Assembly: GCF_004342905.1 (NCBI RefSeq)
Contig: NZ_SMAN01000001.1
Coordinates: forward strand, 27,437 to 91,436
DNA length: 64,000 bases
Source of the DNA: Melghiribacillus thermohalophilus
Lineage (GTDB): Bacteria > Bacillota > Bacilli > Bacillales > Alkalibacillaceae
Direction: 5' to 3'
Part shown: positions 7,992 through 17,783 of the stretch, piece after piece
Layout: each line of letters opens with the position of its first letter
Position numbering within the stretch: the first letter of the stretch is position 1
Position numbers and translations under genes: made by a program
Notes under the pieces: generated by a model
Database searches by the model: none
What the model was told of the DNA's origin: nothing
Seen by the model: only the letters and a program-made list of their open reading frames with translations

Positions 7992-10565
7992 TTATTTCAA
8001 TTTTTTCTGAAGTTTATACAGTTGATTTAACGCATCAAGGGGGGTCATTTCCAACAAGTCCATTTGCTTCAGTTCGGAAATGATCTGTTTTTCAGCATTT
8101 GAAACAGAAGGTTTTTGATCGTGTTCCTTTTCTTCCGTAAAGAAACTTAATTGTTCGGCAGCTGCTGCAACCTCACTTGCTGATGATGTATCTGTCTGTT
8201 CCAGATCATGTAAGATCTGATTGGCCCTTTGAATCAGTTCCATGGGAAGTCCTGCCAGTTTGGCAACATGGATTCCGTAGCTTTCATCGGCAGACCCATC
8301 CCGAATTTTATGCAGAAACACCACTTCTCCGTTATGTTCTTCCGCCTTGACATGAATATTTTTTAAACCTGTCAGGGATTCTTCCAGGGATGTCAGTTCA
8401 TGATAATGAGTTGAAAATAATGTTTTAGCTCCGATGTTTTTATGAATATATTCAATAATCGCCTGAGCCAGAGCCATCCCATCATATGTGCTCGTACCCC
8501 GGCCAATTTCATCAAGAAGAATCAAACTGTTTTCAGTGGCGTGGGAAATGGCATGATTGGCTTCCAGCATTTCTACCATAAAGGTACTCTGTCCAGCTAC
8601 CAGATCATCTGCTGCACCAATACGGGTAAAAATCTGATCAAATATCGGTAGGTCTGCTTCACTTGCAGGAACGAAACAGCCGATCTGTGCCATCAGTATC
8701 GTCAGGGCTACCTGGCGCATGTACGTGCTTTTCCCAGCCATATTGGGACCTGTAATGAGCAGAATAAAGTTTTCTGAATCCATGTAAACATCATTTGGGA
8801 CATAGGCCCCGTCATTCATCACTTGCTCCACAACTGGATGACGTCCATTCTTGACTCTTAAGGTGGCATCTCCGGTAAATGAAGGTTTCGTATATTGATT
8901 TTGTTCACTGACAGCTGCAAAGCTCTGCAGTACATCAATTTGGCTGATCTGTTCCGCCAGCTTCTGCAGTTTGGGAATATACCGCTTAATTTGTTCCCGG
9001 ATCTGAATAAAGATCTCATACTCTAAATCCACACTTTTTTCTTCTGCTTCGAGTATCAAGGTTTCTTTTTCCTTCAATTCCGGTGAAATATAGCGTTCGG
9101 CGTTGGTCAGCGTTTGTTTCCGTTCGTACATTCCTTCGGGGAGAAGATGTAAATTCGCTTTTGTCACCTCTATGTAGTAGCCAAAAACTTTGTTGTAACC
9201 GACCTTTAATGATTTGATTCCGGTTTTTTCCCGCTCCTTTTGTTCAAATTCCGCAATCCACTTTTTCCCGTTTCTCGATGCATCCCGGTATTCGTCCAGT
9301 TTTTCGTTAAACCCATCTTTAATGATTCCTCCTTCTTTGATTGATAATGGAGGATCGTCCATAATACTTTTTTCTAATAAGTCTTTCACTTCAGTGAGGG
9401 GATTCATTTCATCAGCAAGCCTGTTTAAGTCATCCTGATTAAAGGAGCGGAGAGTTTCCCTAATAGCCGGTATTTGCCCCAGTGATTTTTTCAATTGAAT
9501 AAGGTCCCTGGCATTGACGTTGCCGTAGGAGACTCTTCCGGAAAGCCGTTCCAGGTCATAAACCCGATCGAGCGACTCCCTCAATGCTTCCCGTTCTAAA
9601 AATTGCTGCATCATTCCCTCTACCTGTGCATGTCTTTTTTCGATTTCCTTCCGATCCAGCAGGGGCCTGTCCAGCCATTTTTTTAAAAGCCGGGAGCCCA
9701 TGGCGGTTACCGTATGGTCCAGTACCCATAATAGGGAACCCTCTTTTCCTTTTTTGCGGATCGTCTCCGTAATTTCCAGGTTTCGTTTTGAATATAAATC
9801 CAGTTTCATATAGTTCTGGATCTCGATGTAAACAGCGGGCTGCATGTGGGACAATGAACGTTTCTGGGTACGCAAAATATATTGAAACAAACGGCCAAAT
9901 CCTTCTTGTAGTCGGACTTCGTTTATATTGTTCAGTAAATGCTGATATTCTTCAGGAATAGCCGTTTCATCCTCAAAGGATACGGTAACCTTCATCAGCT
10001 GGAGTAGTGACTCTTTCCAGGTTTCCGAAAAATCAGAAGGAACCACAATTTCCTTGACCGGAAGGTTGTATAATTCACTGACTGCTGCATCCCAGCCATC
10101 TCTTACAAAGGAGACACTGTTTTCGCCGGTGGTTAAATCATTATAAGCAATAACAAATGTATTTTCTGGAAACGGGGTAATGGAAACGAGATAATTGTTT
10201 TCCTTTTCATCGAGCATCTGATCTTCCATAACTGTACCTGGAGTGATCAGTTGTACGACCTCGCGCCTGACGACACCTTTGGCCTGTTTCGGGTCTTCCA
10301 CCTGCTCACAAATCGCCACTTTGTAACCTCTATCAATCAATGTTTTGATATAATTCTGGGCAGAATGATAGGGAACCCCACACATCGGAATTTTTTCTTT
10401 TCCTCCATCCCTCTGTGTCAGGGTAATTTCTAATTCTCTGGATGCTTGAATGGCATCATCGAAAAACATTTCATAAAAATCACCAAGTCTGAAAAACAAA
10501 AATGCATCTTTATAATGTGATTTTATGTTTAAATATTGTTGAATCATCGGCGTATATTCGGCCAT
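7992..10565 (-). CDS. mutS: DNA mismatch repair protein MutS
   Basis: An 857-residue mismatch recognition ATPase. The N-terminal mismatch-binding motif is GDFYEMF, followed by connector, lever and clamp domains and the ABC-type ATPase with GPNMAGKST (about 604-612), [14 protein letters not shown] and STHYHEL. The frame is open to 10679, but ATG at 10565 has GGGGGAT upstream and gives the standard N-terminus [12 protein letters not shown]. It is the first gene of mutS-mutL and follows the cotE terminator. Confidence 0.97.
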   Translation of the reverse strand: MAEYTPMIQQYLNIKSHYKDAFLFFRLGDFYEMFFDDAIQASRELEITLTQRDGGKEKIPMCGVPYHSAQNYIKTLIDRGYKVAICEQVEDPKQAKGVVRREVVQLITPGTVMEDQMLDEKENNYLVSITPFPENTFVIAYNDLTTGENSVSFVRDGWDAAVSELYNLPVKEIVVPSDFSETWKESLLQLMKVTVSFEDETAIPEEYQHLLNNINEVRLQEGFGRLFQYILRTQKRSLSHMQPAVYIEIQNYMKLDLYSKRNLEITETIRKKGKEGSLLWVLDHTVTAMGSRLLKKWLDRPLLDRKEIEKRHAQVEGMMQQFLEREALRESLDRVYDLERLSGRVSYGNVNARDLIQLKKSLGQIPAIRETLRSFNQDDLNRLADEMNPLTEVKDLLEKSIMDDPPLSIKEGGIIKDGFNEKLDEYRDASRNGKKWIAEFEQKEREKTGIKSLKVGYNKVFGYYIEVTKANLHLLPEGMYERKQTLTNAERYISPELKEKETLILEAEEKSVDLEYEIFIQIREQIKRYIPKLQKLAEQISQIDVLQSFAAVSEQNQYTKPSFTGDATLRVKNGRHPVVEQVMNDGAYVPNDVYMDSENFILLITGPNMAGKSTYMRQVALTILMAQIGCFVPASEADLPIFDQIFTRIGAADDLVAGQSTFMVEMLEANHAISHATENSLILLDEIGRGTSTYDGMALAQAIIEYIHKNIGAKTLFSTHYHELTSLEESLTGLKNIHVKAEEHNGEVVFLHKIRDGSADESYGIHVAKLAGLPMELIQRANQILHDLEQTDTSSASEVAAAAEQLSFFTEEKEHDQKPSVSNAEKQIISELKQMDLLEMTPLDALNQLYKLQKKLK

Positions 10566-10648
10566 AGTTGATCCCCCATCAAATACGTAATATCTGACAT
10601 ATACGACTATCATTATATCATAGATAAAAAGATACCTTGAAAAGAAAA

Positions 10649-10671
10649 AAGCCTGGCAATTGGCCAGGTTG
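10649..10671 (-). terminator. terminator of cotE
   Basis: CCTGGC and GCCAGG arms around AATT, followed on the minus strand by GCTTTTTTC. It lies about 50 bases after the cotE stop and before mutS. Confidence 0.8.
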
Positions 10672-10721
10672 TTAAGCATTCATATGAACCGTCTGCATAC
10701 CAGGATCCTGCCTTACAAAGT

Positions 10722-11276
10722 TTAATGTTCGCTGCTTTCTTTGCTCTCAGGCTCAATATCAAGCAATTCCTGTTCCAGATCATCAATTTCAAAATCCTCG
10801 TCATCAAAGGAATGATCGGGATCAATCTTTGCGACAATTTTGGTTTCTCCTATAACCTCCACTAAAAATTCCCGCTCCACTTCTACAATCACTTTATGAC
10901 CGTTTTCGGAAATTTTACATTCAAGGCAATTGGGCTGTTGAATCGCCCTGGCAATGACTTCAAGGTCATCGGTGATACAATTTTCATCCTTGACAGCAAG
11001 CGGAACTTTATCGAGATAGGAGACTTTTTCCGTTACAACTTCTGTTTTTGTGTTATCGTTATACGAATACCACATATTAATATCATAGTGTCCTTTTACC
11101 TCCACAAAATCCCCTTTCTTCCTTGCTTCATAGTGATGGTTAATGACCCAGCAACCCAGAATGCTTGAAGGACGATGTGCAGGAGAGACCGTGTGGGATG
11201 CTTCTGTAAATTTCTTTCCCTTCCCACATACTGCTTTTGTAATAATTTCCCGGTAATCTTTGTCAAAATATGACAT
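10722..11276 (-). CDS. cotE: outer spore coat morphogenetic protein CotE
   Basis: About 184 residues, matching B. subtilis CotE from the start (YREIITKAVCGKGKKFTEA, then HRPSSILGCWVINH). CotE assembles the outer spore coat in the mother cell. The C-terminal third is strongly acidic (DHSFDDEDFEIDDLEQE), as in the family. The frame is open to 11294, but ATG at 11276 lies eight bases after GGAGG. Upstream is a 446-base interval from the ricA stop, containing the ricA terminator and a decayed frame; I could not place a convincing sporulation promoter there. mutS follows after a terminator. Confidence 0.96.
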   Translation of the reverse strand: MSYFDKDYREIITKAVCGKGKKFTEASHTVSPAHRPSSILGCWVINHHYEARKKGDFVEVKGHYDINMWYSYNDNTKTEVVTEKVSYLDKVPLAVKDENCITDDLEVIARAIQQPNCLECKISENGHKVIVEVEREFLVEVIGETKIVAKIDPDHSFDDEDFEIDDLEQELLDIEPESKESSEH

Positions 11277-11473
11277 AGGTGTAACCTCCTTCATGTATCT
11301 TACAAAATACTTTATTCATGACATTCGCCCGAAGTGCATCGAAGGAAAAGGTGTACTGCAGGTATATTTTTCACAAGACAGCCGTCTAATAAAGTCTATG
11401 CATTTGCCCAATAAAATGTGTCATCAACTTCATATTTCAAATGGGAATTAGTGAGCCAGGATCATCGATCATC

Positions 11474-11649
11474 TCAAAATTTTAAAAGGTCTTCCTCTAT
11501 GAAAACAGGATGCAGATGTGTTTGTTCTACATAGCTATTCGGATATGCAGCCGGGTCACCCGGTAGTTCATGTTGAGCCAGGCCCTATAGGCACTTCTCT
11601 CATCGTCACGTGACGAACCAGCGTATATACTGTTACGAAGTTTCACCAT
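11474..11649 (-). pseudogene. frameshifted small reading frame between ricA and cotE
   Basis: ATG at 11649 has AAAGGAT nine bases upstream. After MVK the frame that looks coding shifts by one base and reads VTVYTLVRHVTMREVPIG to a stop at 11568. Shifting again gives HELPGDPAAYPNSYVEQTH and on to a TGA at 11474-11476, ending EEDLLKF. Removing two single bases would give a protein of about 57 residues. I do not recognise it. It may be a decayed gene, a sequence with two indel errors, or chance; the protein-like composition in both halves argues mildly against chance. The rest of the interval (11277-11473) shows nothing I can call. Confidence 0.35.
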
Positions 11650-11675
11650 GATAAGGGATCCTTTGAACAATAAAA

Positions 11676-11710
11676 AATGCGTAATTAGGTCTTGCACCTA
11701 ATTACGCATT
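11676..11710 (-). terminator. terminator of miaB-ricA
   Basis: A perfect 15-bp stem (AATGCGTAATTAGGT and its complement) with a five-base loop, followed by TTTTTTATTG on the minus strand, 12 bases after the ricA stop. Confidence 0.85.
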
Positions 11711-11722
11711 CTTGCAAACAAA

Positions 11723-12148
11723 TTAGTGACCGCAGGTAGAATTCGCCTTCCTGGAACCCGTTTCCCCTTTCAGCAAATCGCCGCCTGTGGAACGAATGAT
11801 TTCATTTGTAACTTCCCGGGCAATGGTGTTGGTGATCATTTGCAAAATGTCATTAATGACTAACTGAGAATCTTTAAATTCCTGTACAACCGGAATGGAA
11901 TCCAGTTCATGTTCAAGCCGGTCCAACTCGGCCTCGACCTTTTTTAATGCTTCTGTTTTCCCGTAATGCTGGAAGTTTACCGCCTGTTTTTGCAGTGCTT
12001 TTATTTTTTTGATTAACAGCTGTATTTTCTCATTTTCATTTAGTTTAGCCTCAAGCTGTTTAAACCTTTCTACTTCATCTATATTGGCTAGCATTTTCGC
12101 CAATTTTTCAGCTTCCTCTACTACCTGTTTTCTTGTATATTCAGCCAT
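11723..12148 (-). CDS. ricA: RicA (YmcA), Ric complex subunit
   Basis: A 141-residue YlbF/YmcA-family helical protein. In B. subtilis RicA, RicF and RicT form an Fe-S cluster-bearing complex needed for RNase Y-dependent mRNA maturation, competence, sporulation and biofilm formation. The N-terminus MAEYTRKQVVEEAEKLAKML and the long helical body are family-like, and the C-terminus ends STCGH, keeping the terminal cysteine associated with cluster binding. GAGGTG precedes ATG at 12148. It begins one base after the miaB stop, so the two are cotranscribed. rny, encoding the partner nuclease, is at 18.8 kb. Confidence 0.93.
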   Translation of the reverse strand: MAEYTRKQVVEEAEKLAKMLANIDEVERFKQLEAKLNENEKIQLLIKKIKALQKQAVNFQHYGKTEALKKVEAELDRLEHELDSIPVVQEFKDSQLVINDILQMITNTIAREVTNEIIRSTGGDLLKGETGSRKANSTCGH

Positions 12149-12149
12149 A

Positions 12150-13727
12150 TTAGTTCACCTCCACTGCTTCCTCGACCATTTCTCCATCCAATGTCCATGT
12201 CTTGGCGTTTGTAACTTTGACTTTTACAAGCTGACCAATGGCTGACTTTGGTCCTTTAAAATTGACAAGTTTATTTTTCTGTGTATATCCTGCTAATACA
12301 TCCGGGTTATTCTTGCTTTCCCCTTCCACGAGCACTTCTACTACGTTTCCTTCATATTTTTTCATCGCTTCTCTGGACTGTTTATTGACCAGTTCATTTA
12401 AGCGATATAGACGTTCTTTCTTCACTTCCATCGGAACATTGTCCTTCATGCGGGCTGCTGGTGTACCTTCCCTTGGAGAGTAAATAAAGGTGTATGCTCC
12501 TTCAAAACCAACTTCTTCAACCAGAGACAGGGTATCTTCAAACTGTTCCTCCGTCTCATTCGGGAAGCCCACAATAATATCCGTTGTCAGGGCAACGCCT
12601 GGAATCGCTTCTTTGATTTTTCTGACGAGTTCCAGGAAGCTTTCACGGGTATATTTACGCGCCATTAATTTCAAAATTTGATTGTTTCCGGATTGTACCG
12701 GCAGATGAATATATGGCATCAAGTTGCCGCCCTTAGCCAGAACTTCAATGAGACGGTCGTCAAAATCCCGCGGGTGAGAGGTTGTGAATCTGACCCTTGG
12801 AATATCGATTTTACGGATTTCATCCATTAAATCCCCAAGACCATAGTCCATATCCTCAAAGTCTTTTCCGTAGGCGTTGACATTTTGACCAAGAAGCGTG
12901 ATTTCTTTATAGCCCTGAGCGGCCAGCTGGCGTACTTCCTGGATAATATCTTCCGGACGGCGGCTTCTTTCTTTCCCGCGGGTGTAAGGCACAATACAGT
13001 AAGTGCAGAATTTGTCACATCCGTACATAATGTTCACCCATGCCTTGATATGGCCCTGTCGTGCCTTTGGAAGGTTTTCAATAATGTCCCCTTCTTTGGA
13101 CCAGACCTCAACCACCATTTCTTTCCCGAACATCGCTTCTTTGATGAGTTGAGGAAGCCGGTGGATGTTATGGGTGCCAAAGATGAGATCGACATACTGA
13201 TACTGCTTCAAAATTTTATTGACTACGGATTCTTCCTGGGACATACAGCCGCAGACGCCAAGAATTAAATCAGGTTTTTCCTGTTTCAGAGGCTTTAAGT
13301 GACCAATTTCGCCAAACACTTTATTTTCTGCATTTTCACGGATGGCACATGTATTGAGTAAAATAATGTCGGCGTCTTTTGTATCTGTTGTCGGCTCGTA
13401 TCCCATGTCCATCAGAATTCCGGACATCACTTCCGTATCATGTTCATTCATCTGACAGCCATAGGTACGGATGAGAAATTTTTTGCCCCTTCCAATTCCT
13501 GTGAGATCTTCGGGGATATGAAAGTCTTCGTGATACGTTACTTCCTCTTTCCCCCGCTTTTTCGCTTTTTTCAAATCAGGGGCCTGAAATGTCGTCTGGA
13601 AATATTTCATAAAATCTTCCGGTTTTTTATTTTTTAAACGCTCCAGGTTATCCTGAACGGATTTTTTGTCCGCGGGATTCACCTGTTTAATTTGCTGTGT
13701 ATGTTCTTTTCGCTGTTTTTCGTTCAT
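12150..13727 (-). CDS. miaB: tRNA-2-methylthio-N6-dimethylallyladenosine synthase MiaB
   Basis: A 525-residue radical SAM methylthiotransferase converting i6A37 to ms2i6A37 in tRNA, acting after MiaA. An N-terminal extension precedes the UPF0004 domain with cysteines in [21 protein letters not shown] and GVCGCMSQ. The radical SAM motif is CDKFCTYC (CxxxCxxC) and a C-terminal TRAM domain follows. It corresponds to B. subtilis ymcB. ATG at 13727 has an AAAGGAGC-type site. It overlaps the operon boundary with ricA by position only (one-base gap). Confidence 0.97.
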   Translation of the reverse strand: MNEKQRKEHTQQIKQVNPADKKSVQDNLERLKNKKPEDFMKYFQTTFQAPDLKKAKKRGKEEVTYHEDFHIPEDLTGIGRGKKFLIRTYGCQMNEHDTEVMSGILMDMGYEPTTDTKDADIILLNTCAIRENAENKVFGEIGHLKPLKQEKPDLILGVCGCMSQEESVVNKILKQYQYVDLIFGTHNIHRLPQLIKEAMFGKEMVVEVWSKEGDIIENLPKARQGHIKAWVNIMYGCDKFCTYCIVPYTRGKERSRRPEDIIQEVRQLAAQGYKEITLLGQNVNAYGKDFEDMDYGLGDLMDEIRKIDIPRVRFTTSHPRDFDDRLIEVLAKGGNLMPYIHLPVQSGNNQILKLMARKYTRESFLELVRKIKEAIPGVALTTDIIVGFPNETEEQFEDTLSLVEEVGFEGAYTFIYSPREGTPAARMKDNVPMEVKKERLYRLNELVNKQSREAMKKYEGNVVEVLVEGESKNNPDVLAGYTQKNKLVNFKGPKSAIGQLVKVKVTNAKTWTLDGEMVEEAVEVN

Positions 13728-13815
13728 TTGCGAAGCTCCTTTCAGTTGATTTACAACTTTTAATTATAACATCTAACATCCGTTATAACCATAATGAGTT
13801 TGGATTTAACCATTT

Positions 13816-14247
13816 TCATCGTGTTTTCTGTTTTCCTTCATATTCATGTTCAATTGAGGGATGTACACGACAATAATCATCACTACAGCCTCCTGGTGGA
13901 ATAATGGTTCTTCTCTTTGCAATCCAATCATACAGAGTCTGCCCAAAGCCAAGCCATATGGTTAATTGTAACAAGGGTACAAGAATATAATACCGGGGGA
14001 TGCGCCGGCAAATTTCCCGAAAGGAGTAAATGCCGGAATAACGCCTGTTCCGAAGCAGATCTATGCAAGTCATCCTCTTTTCTGCTTCTTTCGGATCTAG
14101 ATTGTAGTCCTGGATCCTATATTCATCCCGGATACTATAAAAACACAGTCTGTTCCTCCTATCAGCCTTTTCCAGTTGATTCTTTGCCTTTATGCAAAGG
14201 GGGCACCAGCTGTCATAAAAAACGAGAAGCTGATTGTTATGTTTCAT
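13816..14247 (-). CDS. DCC-family thiol-disulfide oxidoreductase-like protein
   Basis: About 143 residues of the DUF393/DCC family, named for the conserved D-C-x-x-C. Here FYDSWCPLC appears near residue 11, in a thioredoxin-like N-terminal part. A hydrophobic stretch IPRYYILVPLLQLTIWLGFG follows, and then CSDDYC near the C-terminus. The partner and substrate of this family are unknown. ATG at 14247 has GGGAGGAAA close upstream. It lies between the korB terminator and miaB as a single gene. B. subtilis does not have it at this position. Confidence 0.85.
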   Translation of the reverse strand: MKHNNQLLVFYDSWCPLCIKAKNQLEKADRRNRLCFYSIRDEYRIQDYNLDPKEAEKRMTCIDLLRNRRYSGIYSFREICRRIPRYYILVPLLQLTIWLGFGQTLYDWIAKRRTIIPPGGCSDDYCRVHPSIEHEYEGKQKTR

Positions 14248-14308
14248 GTAAATTTCCTCCCAAATACTAGTGTATCGTTTAACAGGAAAATGTTCCAATA
14301 TAAAATAT

Positions 14309-14332
14309 GCCTCCTGTCCGAATACAGGAGGC
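14309..14332 (-). terminator. terminator of korAB
   Basis: GCCTCCTGT and ACAGGAGGC arms around a six-base loop, with ATATTTTATATT after it on the minus strand, starting 11 bases after the korB stop. Confidence 0.75.
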
Positions 14333-14342
14333 TTGGGCCTGA

Positions 14343-15212
14343 TTACATAAACTCAGTCATTAATTGTTCGAAGCTTTCTTTGCTGATTTTCAGATCGTGA
14401 TCTTTCAGCGGTGTATTTGTATCAAAACCTGGTACCAGTTCTTGATAAGATTTTTGTTCTTTATTCTGGTAGATTAAGCCAGTGACCAGACCCTTATGTT
14501 CCATCAATGTTTTCATTGCAACGGTTCGATCATGAGGGTCATAGCCATCGATATCAGAAAGTTTAATCAGATTTTCTTTAAACCAGTCATAGGTATTGAC
14601 CTTATTATAGGTAACACAGGGACTGAAGACATTAATTAAAGAAAATCCTTTATGTTTAACCCCTTCTTCAATTAAGCTTGTTAAATCCTGAAGATCACTG
14701 GAAAAGCCCTGAGCCACAAAAGTCGCACCCGCTGAGAGAGCCATTTCCATTATGTTAACCGGCGATTCAATGGAACCTTCAGGTGTACTTTTGGTCTGAA
14801 AACCAAATTCACTACGTGGTGATGTTTGCCCCTTTGTTAAACCATATACCTGGTTATCCATCACGATATACGTAATATCAATATTTCTTCGAATCGCATG
14901 GATGGTATGCCCCATTCCGATGGCAAATCCGTCACCGTCACCGCCTGCAGCAATCACCGTTAAGTTATTGTTAGCCATTTTGACGCCCTGGGCAAGCGGC
15001 AGCGCCCGGCCATGAATGCCATGAAAACCATACGCGTTAATGTAACCGGAAATTCGCCCGGAACAGCCGATTCCTGAAATAACGGCCAGATCTTCCGGCT
15101 CTAATCCCAGATTGGCAGCTGCACGCTGAATGGATGCCTGGACGGAAAAATCTCCACATCCTGGACACCAGTTCGGCTTGACTTTATTGCGGAAATCTTT
15201 AAATGTGGCCAT
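14343..15212 (-). CDS. korB: 2-oxoacid:ferredoxin oxidoreductase, beta subunit
   Basis: A 289-residue thiamine diphosphate-binding subunit of a 2-oxoglutarate (2-oxoacid):ferredoxin oxidoreductase, which oxidises a 2-oxoacid plus CoA to acyl-CoA and CO2 while reducing ferredoxin. The N-terminal WCPGCGDF has the Cys pair of the Fe-S cluster region, and GGDGDGFAIGMGH with MDNQVYGLTKGQTSP forms the Mg-thiamine diphosphate site. ATG at 15212 follows the korA stop with no gap, with AAGGGG upstream inside korA. The substrate cannot be read from the sequence; 2-oxoglutarate is the usual annotation in Bacillaceae. Confidence 0.92.
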   Translation of the reverse strand: MATFKDFRNKVKPNWCPGCGDFSVQASIQRAAANLGLEPEDLAVISGIGCSGRISGYINAYGFHGIHGRALPLAQGVKMANNNLTVIAAGGDGDGFAIGMGHTIHAIRRNIDITYIVMDNQVYGLTKGQTSPRSEFGFQTKSTPEGSIESPVNIMEMALSAGATFVAQGFSSDLQDLTSLIEEGVKHKGFSLINVFSPCVTYNKVNTYDWFKENLIKLSDIDGYDPHDRTVAMKTLMEHKGLVTGLIYQNKEQKSYQELVPGFDTNTPLKDHDLKISKESFEQLMTEFM

Positions 15213-16958
15213 TTATAACAACCCCTTGCATTCTTTATAAATTTCACCTGGCAAAAACGGCGTACCGTCATATTTCAAGATATGTTTCATTTTATCCCCG
15301 AAACCGATGTTCATTTTAATCAGGCTGGCAAGTTGACCTGTGTGATTGTGTTCCACTACGACGACCTGTCTTGCTTTTTCGACCAGCCTTCTTAACTCGT
15401 CACCGGGGAACGGATGAATTAAGCGGATATGGGCATGGTTCACTTTATATCCGTCTGTTTCTAGCCTCTCCATGGCTTCTTCAATCGCACCTCTAGTTGA
15501 CAGATAGCCAACCAGCAACACATCAGGCTCTTCATGTTTTTCATTTGTATGGATCGGAGTCGGGAAGCGTTCAGGCAGATGATGAATCTTTTTTAAACGT
15601 TTATCCATCTGTTTTTTACGGTTGTCCGGATTTTCAGACGGCTTGCCTGTTTCGTCATGTTCCACTCCGGTGACATGGAAGATGCCGTTTTTCGTACCCG
15701 GAAGCAATCTTGTGGAAATTCCGTCTTCTGTTACTTCATAACGTTTGAAGTATTCGCCCTTTTCCAGTTCAGGTAAATCTTCATCCCCAAGAAGTTTCCC
15801 TCTGCGAATCTCAATGCGGTCATAATCAAGGGGTTCTACCGTCTGTTTTCCCAGGGAAAGCTGTAAATCGGATAAAAGAATAACCGGACATTGATATTCT
15901 TCAGCATAGTTCAATGCCTCGACGGCATCATAAAACGCTTCTTCTACCGTACTTGGGGCCATAACAATTTTGGGTATTTCTCCGTGGGTACCGTAGATCA
16001 TGGCCATTAGATCGGACTGTTCCTGTTTTGTCGGAAGCCCTGTACTTGGTCCTCCGCGCTGGGTGTCCACAATGACCAGGGGAGTCTCTGTCATTCCTGC
16101 AAGACCAATCGATTCCATCATTAACGATAGACCCGGACCGGCTGAAGCGGTAATGGCCCTTACCCCGGCGTAATTGGAACCAATTGCCATCGTAGCGGCT
16201 GCCATCTCATCTTCTGTCTGAATAACCGTTCCGCCATAATCAGGCAGATGTTTGATCATATATTCCATAATTTCAGATGCAGGTGTAATCGGATAGGCCG
16301 ACATAAAACGGCATCCTCCCGCGATGAATCCCATCGAAATCGCATCATTTCCAATCATAAACAAACGTTTTTTTCCATCTGCCTCTGCCAGCTCCATCAT
16401 ATTCAAAGCATCAGGATGATGTTCTCTGACATAGTTGGCTCCTTCTCCAATGGCCTTCATGTTCATCTCTACGATTTTTTCACCTTTTTTGCCAAACGTC
16501 TGTTCCACCACTTCCCGAAATGCATCTGTGTTTAAACCGAGTATCGCACTGGATGCACCTACCGCGACCATGTTTTTCATTAAAGATGTTCCAAGTTCCC
16601 TTGCGATATCAGAAAAAGGTACAGCAATCAGCTGCACACTTGATCCTTCAGGAATAGAAGGCTTAAATTTTGCATCAGCAAGAACAATCCCTTTGTCGTG
16701 GAGTTCATGAACGTTCACATCAATCGTTTCCTGATCAAATGCTACTAAAATATCTAAGTCATCCTGTATCGTCCTGACTTGATTAGTAGATACGCGAATC
16801 TTGTTATTCGTATGCCCTCCTTTAATTCGAGAAGAAAAATGACGATAACCATAAAGATAATAGCCAAGCCGGTTTAAAGCGGTTGCAAAAATTTCCCCGG
16901 TGCTTTCAATTCCTTCACCTTGCTGCCCGCCGACTTTCCAGGACAATTGATTAATCAT
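15213..16958 (-). CDS. korA: 2-oxoacid:ferredoxin oxidoreductase, alpha subunit (gamma-alpha fusion)
   Basis: 581 residues. The N-terminal ~190 form the gamma domain (GGQQGEGIESTGEIFATAL) and the rest the pyrimidine-binding alpha domains, with AYPITPASEIMEYM and TASAGPGLSLMMESIGLAGM. The two-subunit fused architecture is that of KorA/VorA-type enzymes. It works with KorB in central carbon metabolism, passing electrons to ferredoxin. ATG at 16958 has AAGGGGTG upstream. It heads a two-gene operon. B. subtilis carries tdh-kbl between spoVS and ymcB, so this is a different cargo at a conserved junction. The interval 16959-17154 upstream shows nothing beyond A+T-rich promoter-like sequence. Confidence 0.92.
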   Translation of the reverse strand: MINQLSWKVGGQQGEGIESTGEIFATALNRLGYYLYGYRHFSSRIKGGHTNNKIRVSTNQVRTIQDDLDILVAFDQETIDVNVHELHDKGIVLADAKFKPSIPEGSSVQLIAVPFSDIARELGTSLMKNMVAVGASSAILGLNTDAFREVVEQTFGKKGEKIVEMNMKAIGEGANYVREHHPDALNMMELAEADGKKRLFMIGNDAISMGFIAGGCRFMSAYPITPASEIMEYMIKHLPDYGGTVIQTEDEMAAATMAIGSNYAGVRAITASAGPGLSLMMESIGLAGMTETPLVIVDTQRGGPSTGLPTKQEQSDLMAMIYGTHGEIPKIVMAPSTVEEAFYDAVEALNYAEEYQCPVILLSDLQLSLGKQTVEPLDYDRIEIRRGKLLGDEDLPELEKGEYFKRYEVTEDGISTRLLPGTKNGIFHVTGVEHDETGKPSENPDNRKKQMDKRLKKIHHLPERFPTPIHTNEKHEEPDVLLVGYLSTRGAIEEAMERLETDGYKVNHAHIRLIHPFPGDELRRLVEKARQVVVVEHNHTGQLASLIKMNIGFGDKMKHILKYDGTPFLPGEIYKECKGLL

Positions 16959-17154
16959 TTACGACACCCCTTAATAAATTTACAATACTACCTCATCATA
17001 GAATCATAGTCGATCCAATAGTACAAAAAAATACAATTTACGTACTCTTATCATAGTCCTCCCTCTGGCAAAATTCAAGTAATCTACTGACTGACAAGAC
17101 TGCTGGAATAAAATGTTCAAACAAAACTATTTTATGTATTGATTGGACTTGTGA

Positions 17155-17414
17155 TTATACCTGCATGCAGGTTTTTAACATGTAAGGTGTATATTCGATC
17201 ATGATATCGTCCTGCAGAACATTGCTGAATAACCAATGAATAACCCCCTTACCCCCACTGGCGATATGATAATCTTTTTTAAAGACCTCATCCCTACAGC
17301 CCTGTTTATGAATATAACGAAGGCACGCTAAAACATATGAGCATTACAGACGATGATAGTGGCCCAACCATCCTGTTCATCTTCAGCATGCTCACAGTCC
17401 CTAAAACGGGCTTT
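17155..17414 (-). pseudogene. decayed gene remnant between spoVS and korA
   Basis: Two open stretches join across one missing base. The upstream frame reads DCEHAEDEQDGWATIIVCNAHMF to a TAG at 17328. The next frame continues ACLRYIHKQGCRDEVF, then DYHIASGGKGVIHWLFSN, to TAA at 17155-17157. Adding one T in the TTTT run at 17330-17333 restores a single frame of about 85 codons. No start codon or Shine-Dalgarno is evident, because the 5' end runs into the spoVS terminator; this looks like a 3' remnant. I do not recognise the family. The three cysteines and conserved-looking segments argue for real former coding sequence. Confidence 0.5.
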
Positions 17415-17434
17415 TTTCTGATATGGCAAAAATA

Positions 17435-17465
17435 GAACCTGTTTGCCATGAAAGCAAACAGGTTC
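17435..17465 (-). terminator. terminator of spoVS
   Basis: A perfect 12-bp stem (GAACCTGTTTGC and its complement) with a seven-base loop, followed by TATTTTTGCC on the minus strand, 14 bases beyond the spoVS stop. Confidence 0.85.
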
Positions 17466-17478
17466 CATATGTTTTTTA

Positions 17479-17739
17479 TCATCTAGGTTCAACAATCAAT
17501 TTGATTGCTGTACGCTCTTCGTTATCAATCATGATGTCGGTAAAGGCAGGAATGCAAATTAAGTCAACACCACTTGGAGCTACGAAACCTCTTGCAATCG
17601 CTACGGCTTTTACCGCCTGGTTTAGCGCACCAGCTCCGATCGCCTGAATTTCAGCTGAACCCCGCTCTCTCAATACGTTCGCAAGGGCTCCTGCTACAGA
17701 GTTAGGATTTGATTTTGCTGACACTTTTAATATTTCCAT
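17479..17739 (-). CDS. spoVS: stage V sporulation protein S
   Basis: An 86-residue Alba-like small protein, among the most conserved sporulation proteins (MEILKVSAKSNPNSVAGALA, GAGALNQAVKAVAIARGFVAP). In B. subtilis it acts at the transition to engulfment and coat assembly and is transcribed by sigma-H. ATG at 17739 has AAGGAGG eight bases upstream. A close match to the sigma-H consensus lies 45-70 bases upstream. It has its own terminator, so it is likely monocistronic. Confidence 0.97.
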   Translation of the reverse strand: MEILKVSAKSNPNSVAGALANVLRERGSAEIQAIGAGALNQAVKAVAIARGFVAPSGVDLICIPAFTDIMIDNEERTAIKLIVEPR

Positions 17740-17783
17740 TACTAGTTCCTCCTTATTCTTCTAAAAATTGTTCCATATTTACT

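Noticed and set aside
11386-11433. 15-codon frame MKLMTHFIGQMHRLY upstream of cotE
   Set aside because: It has no convincing ribosome site and is too short to judge; not called.
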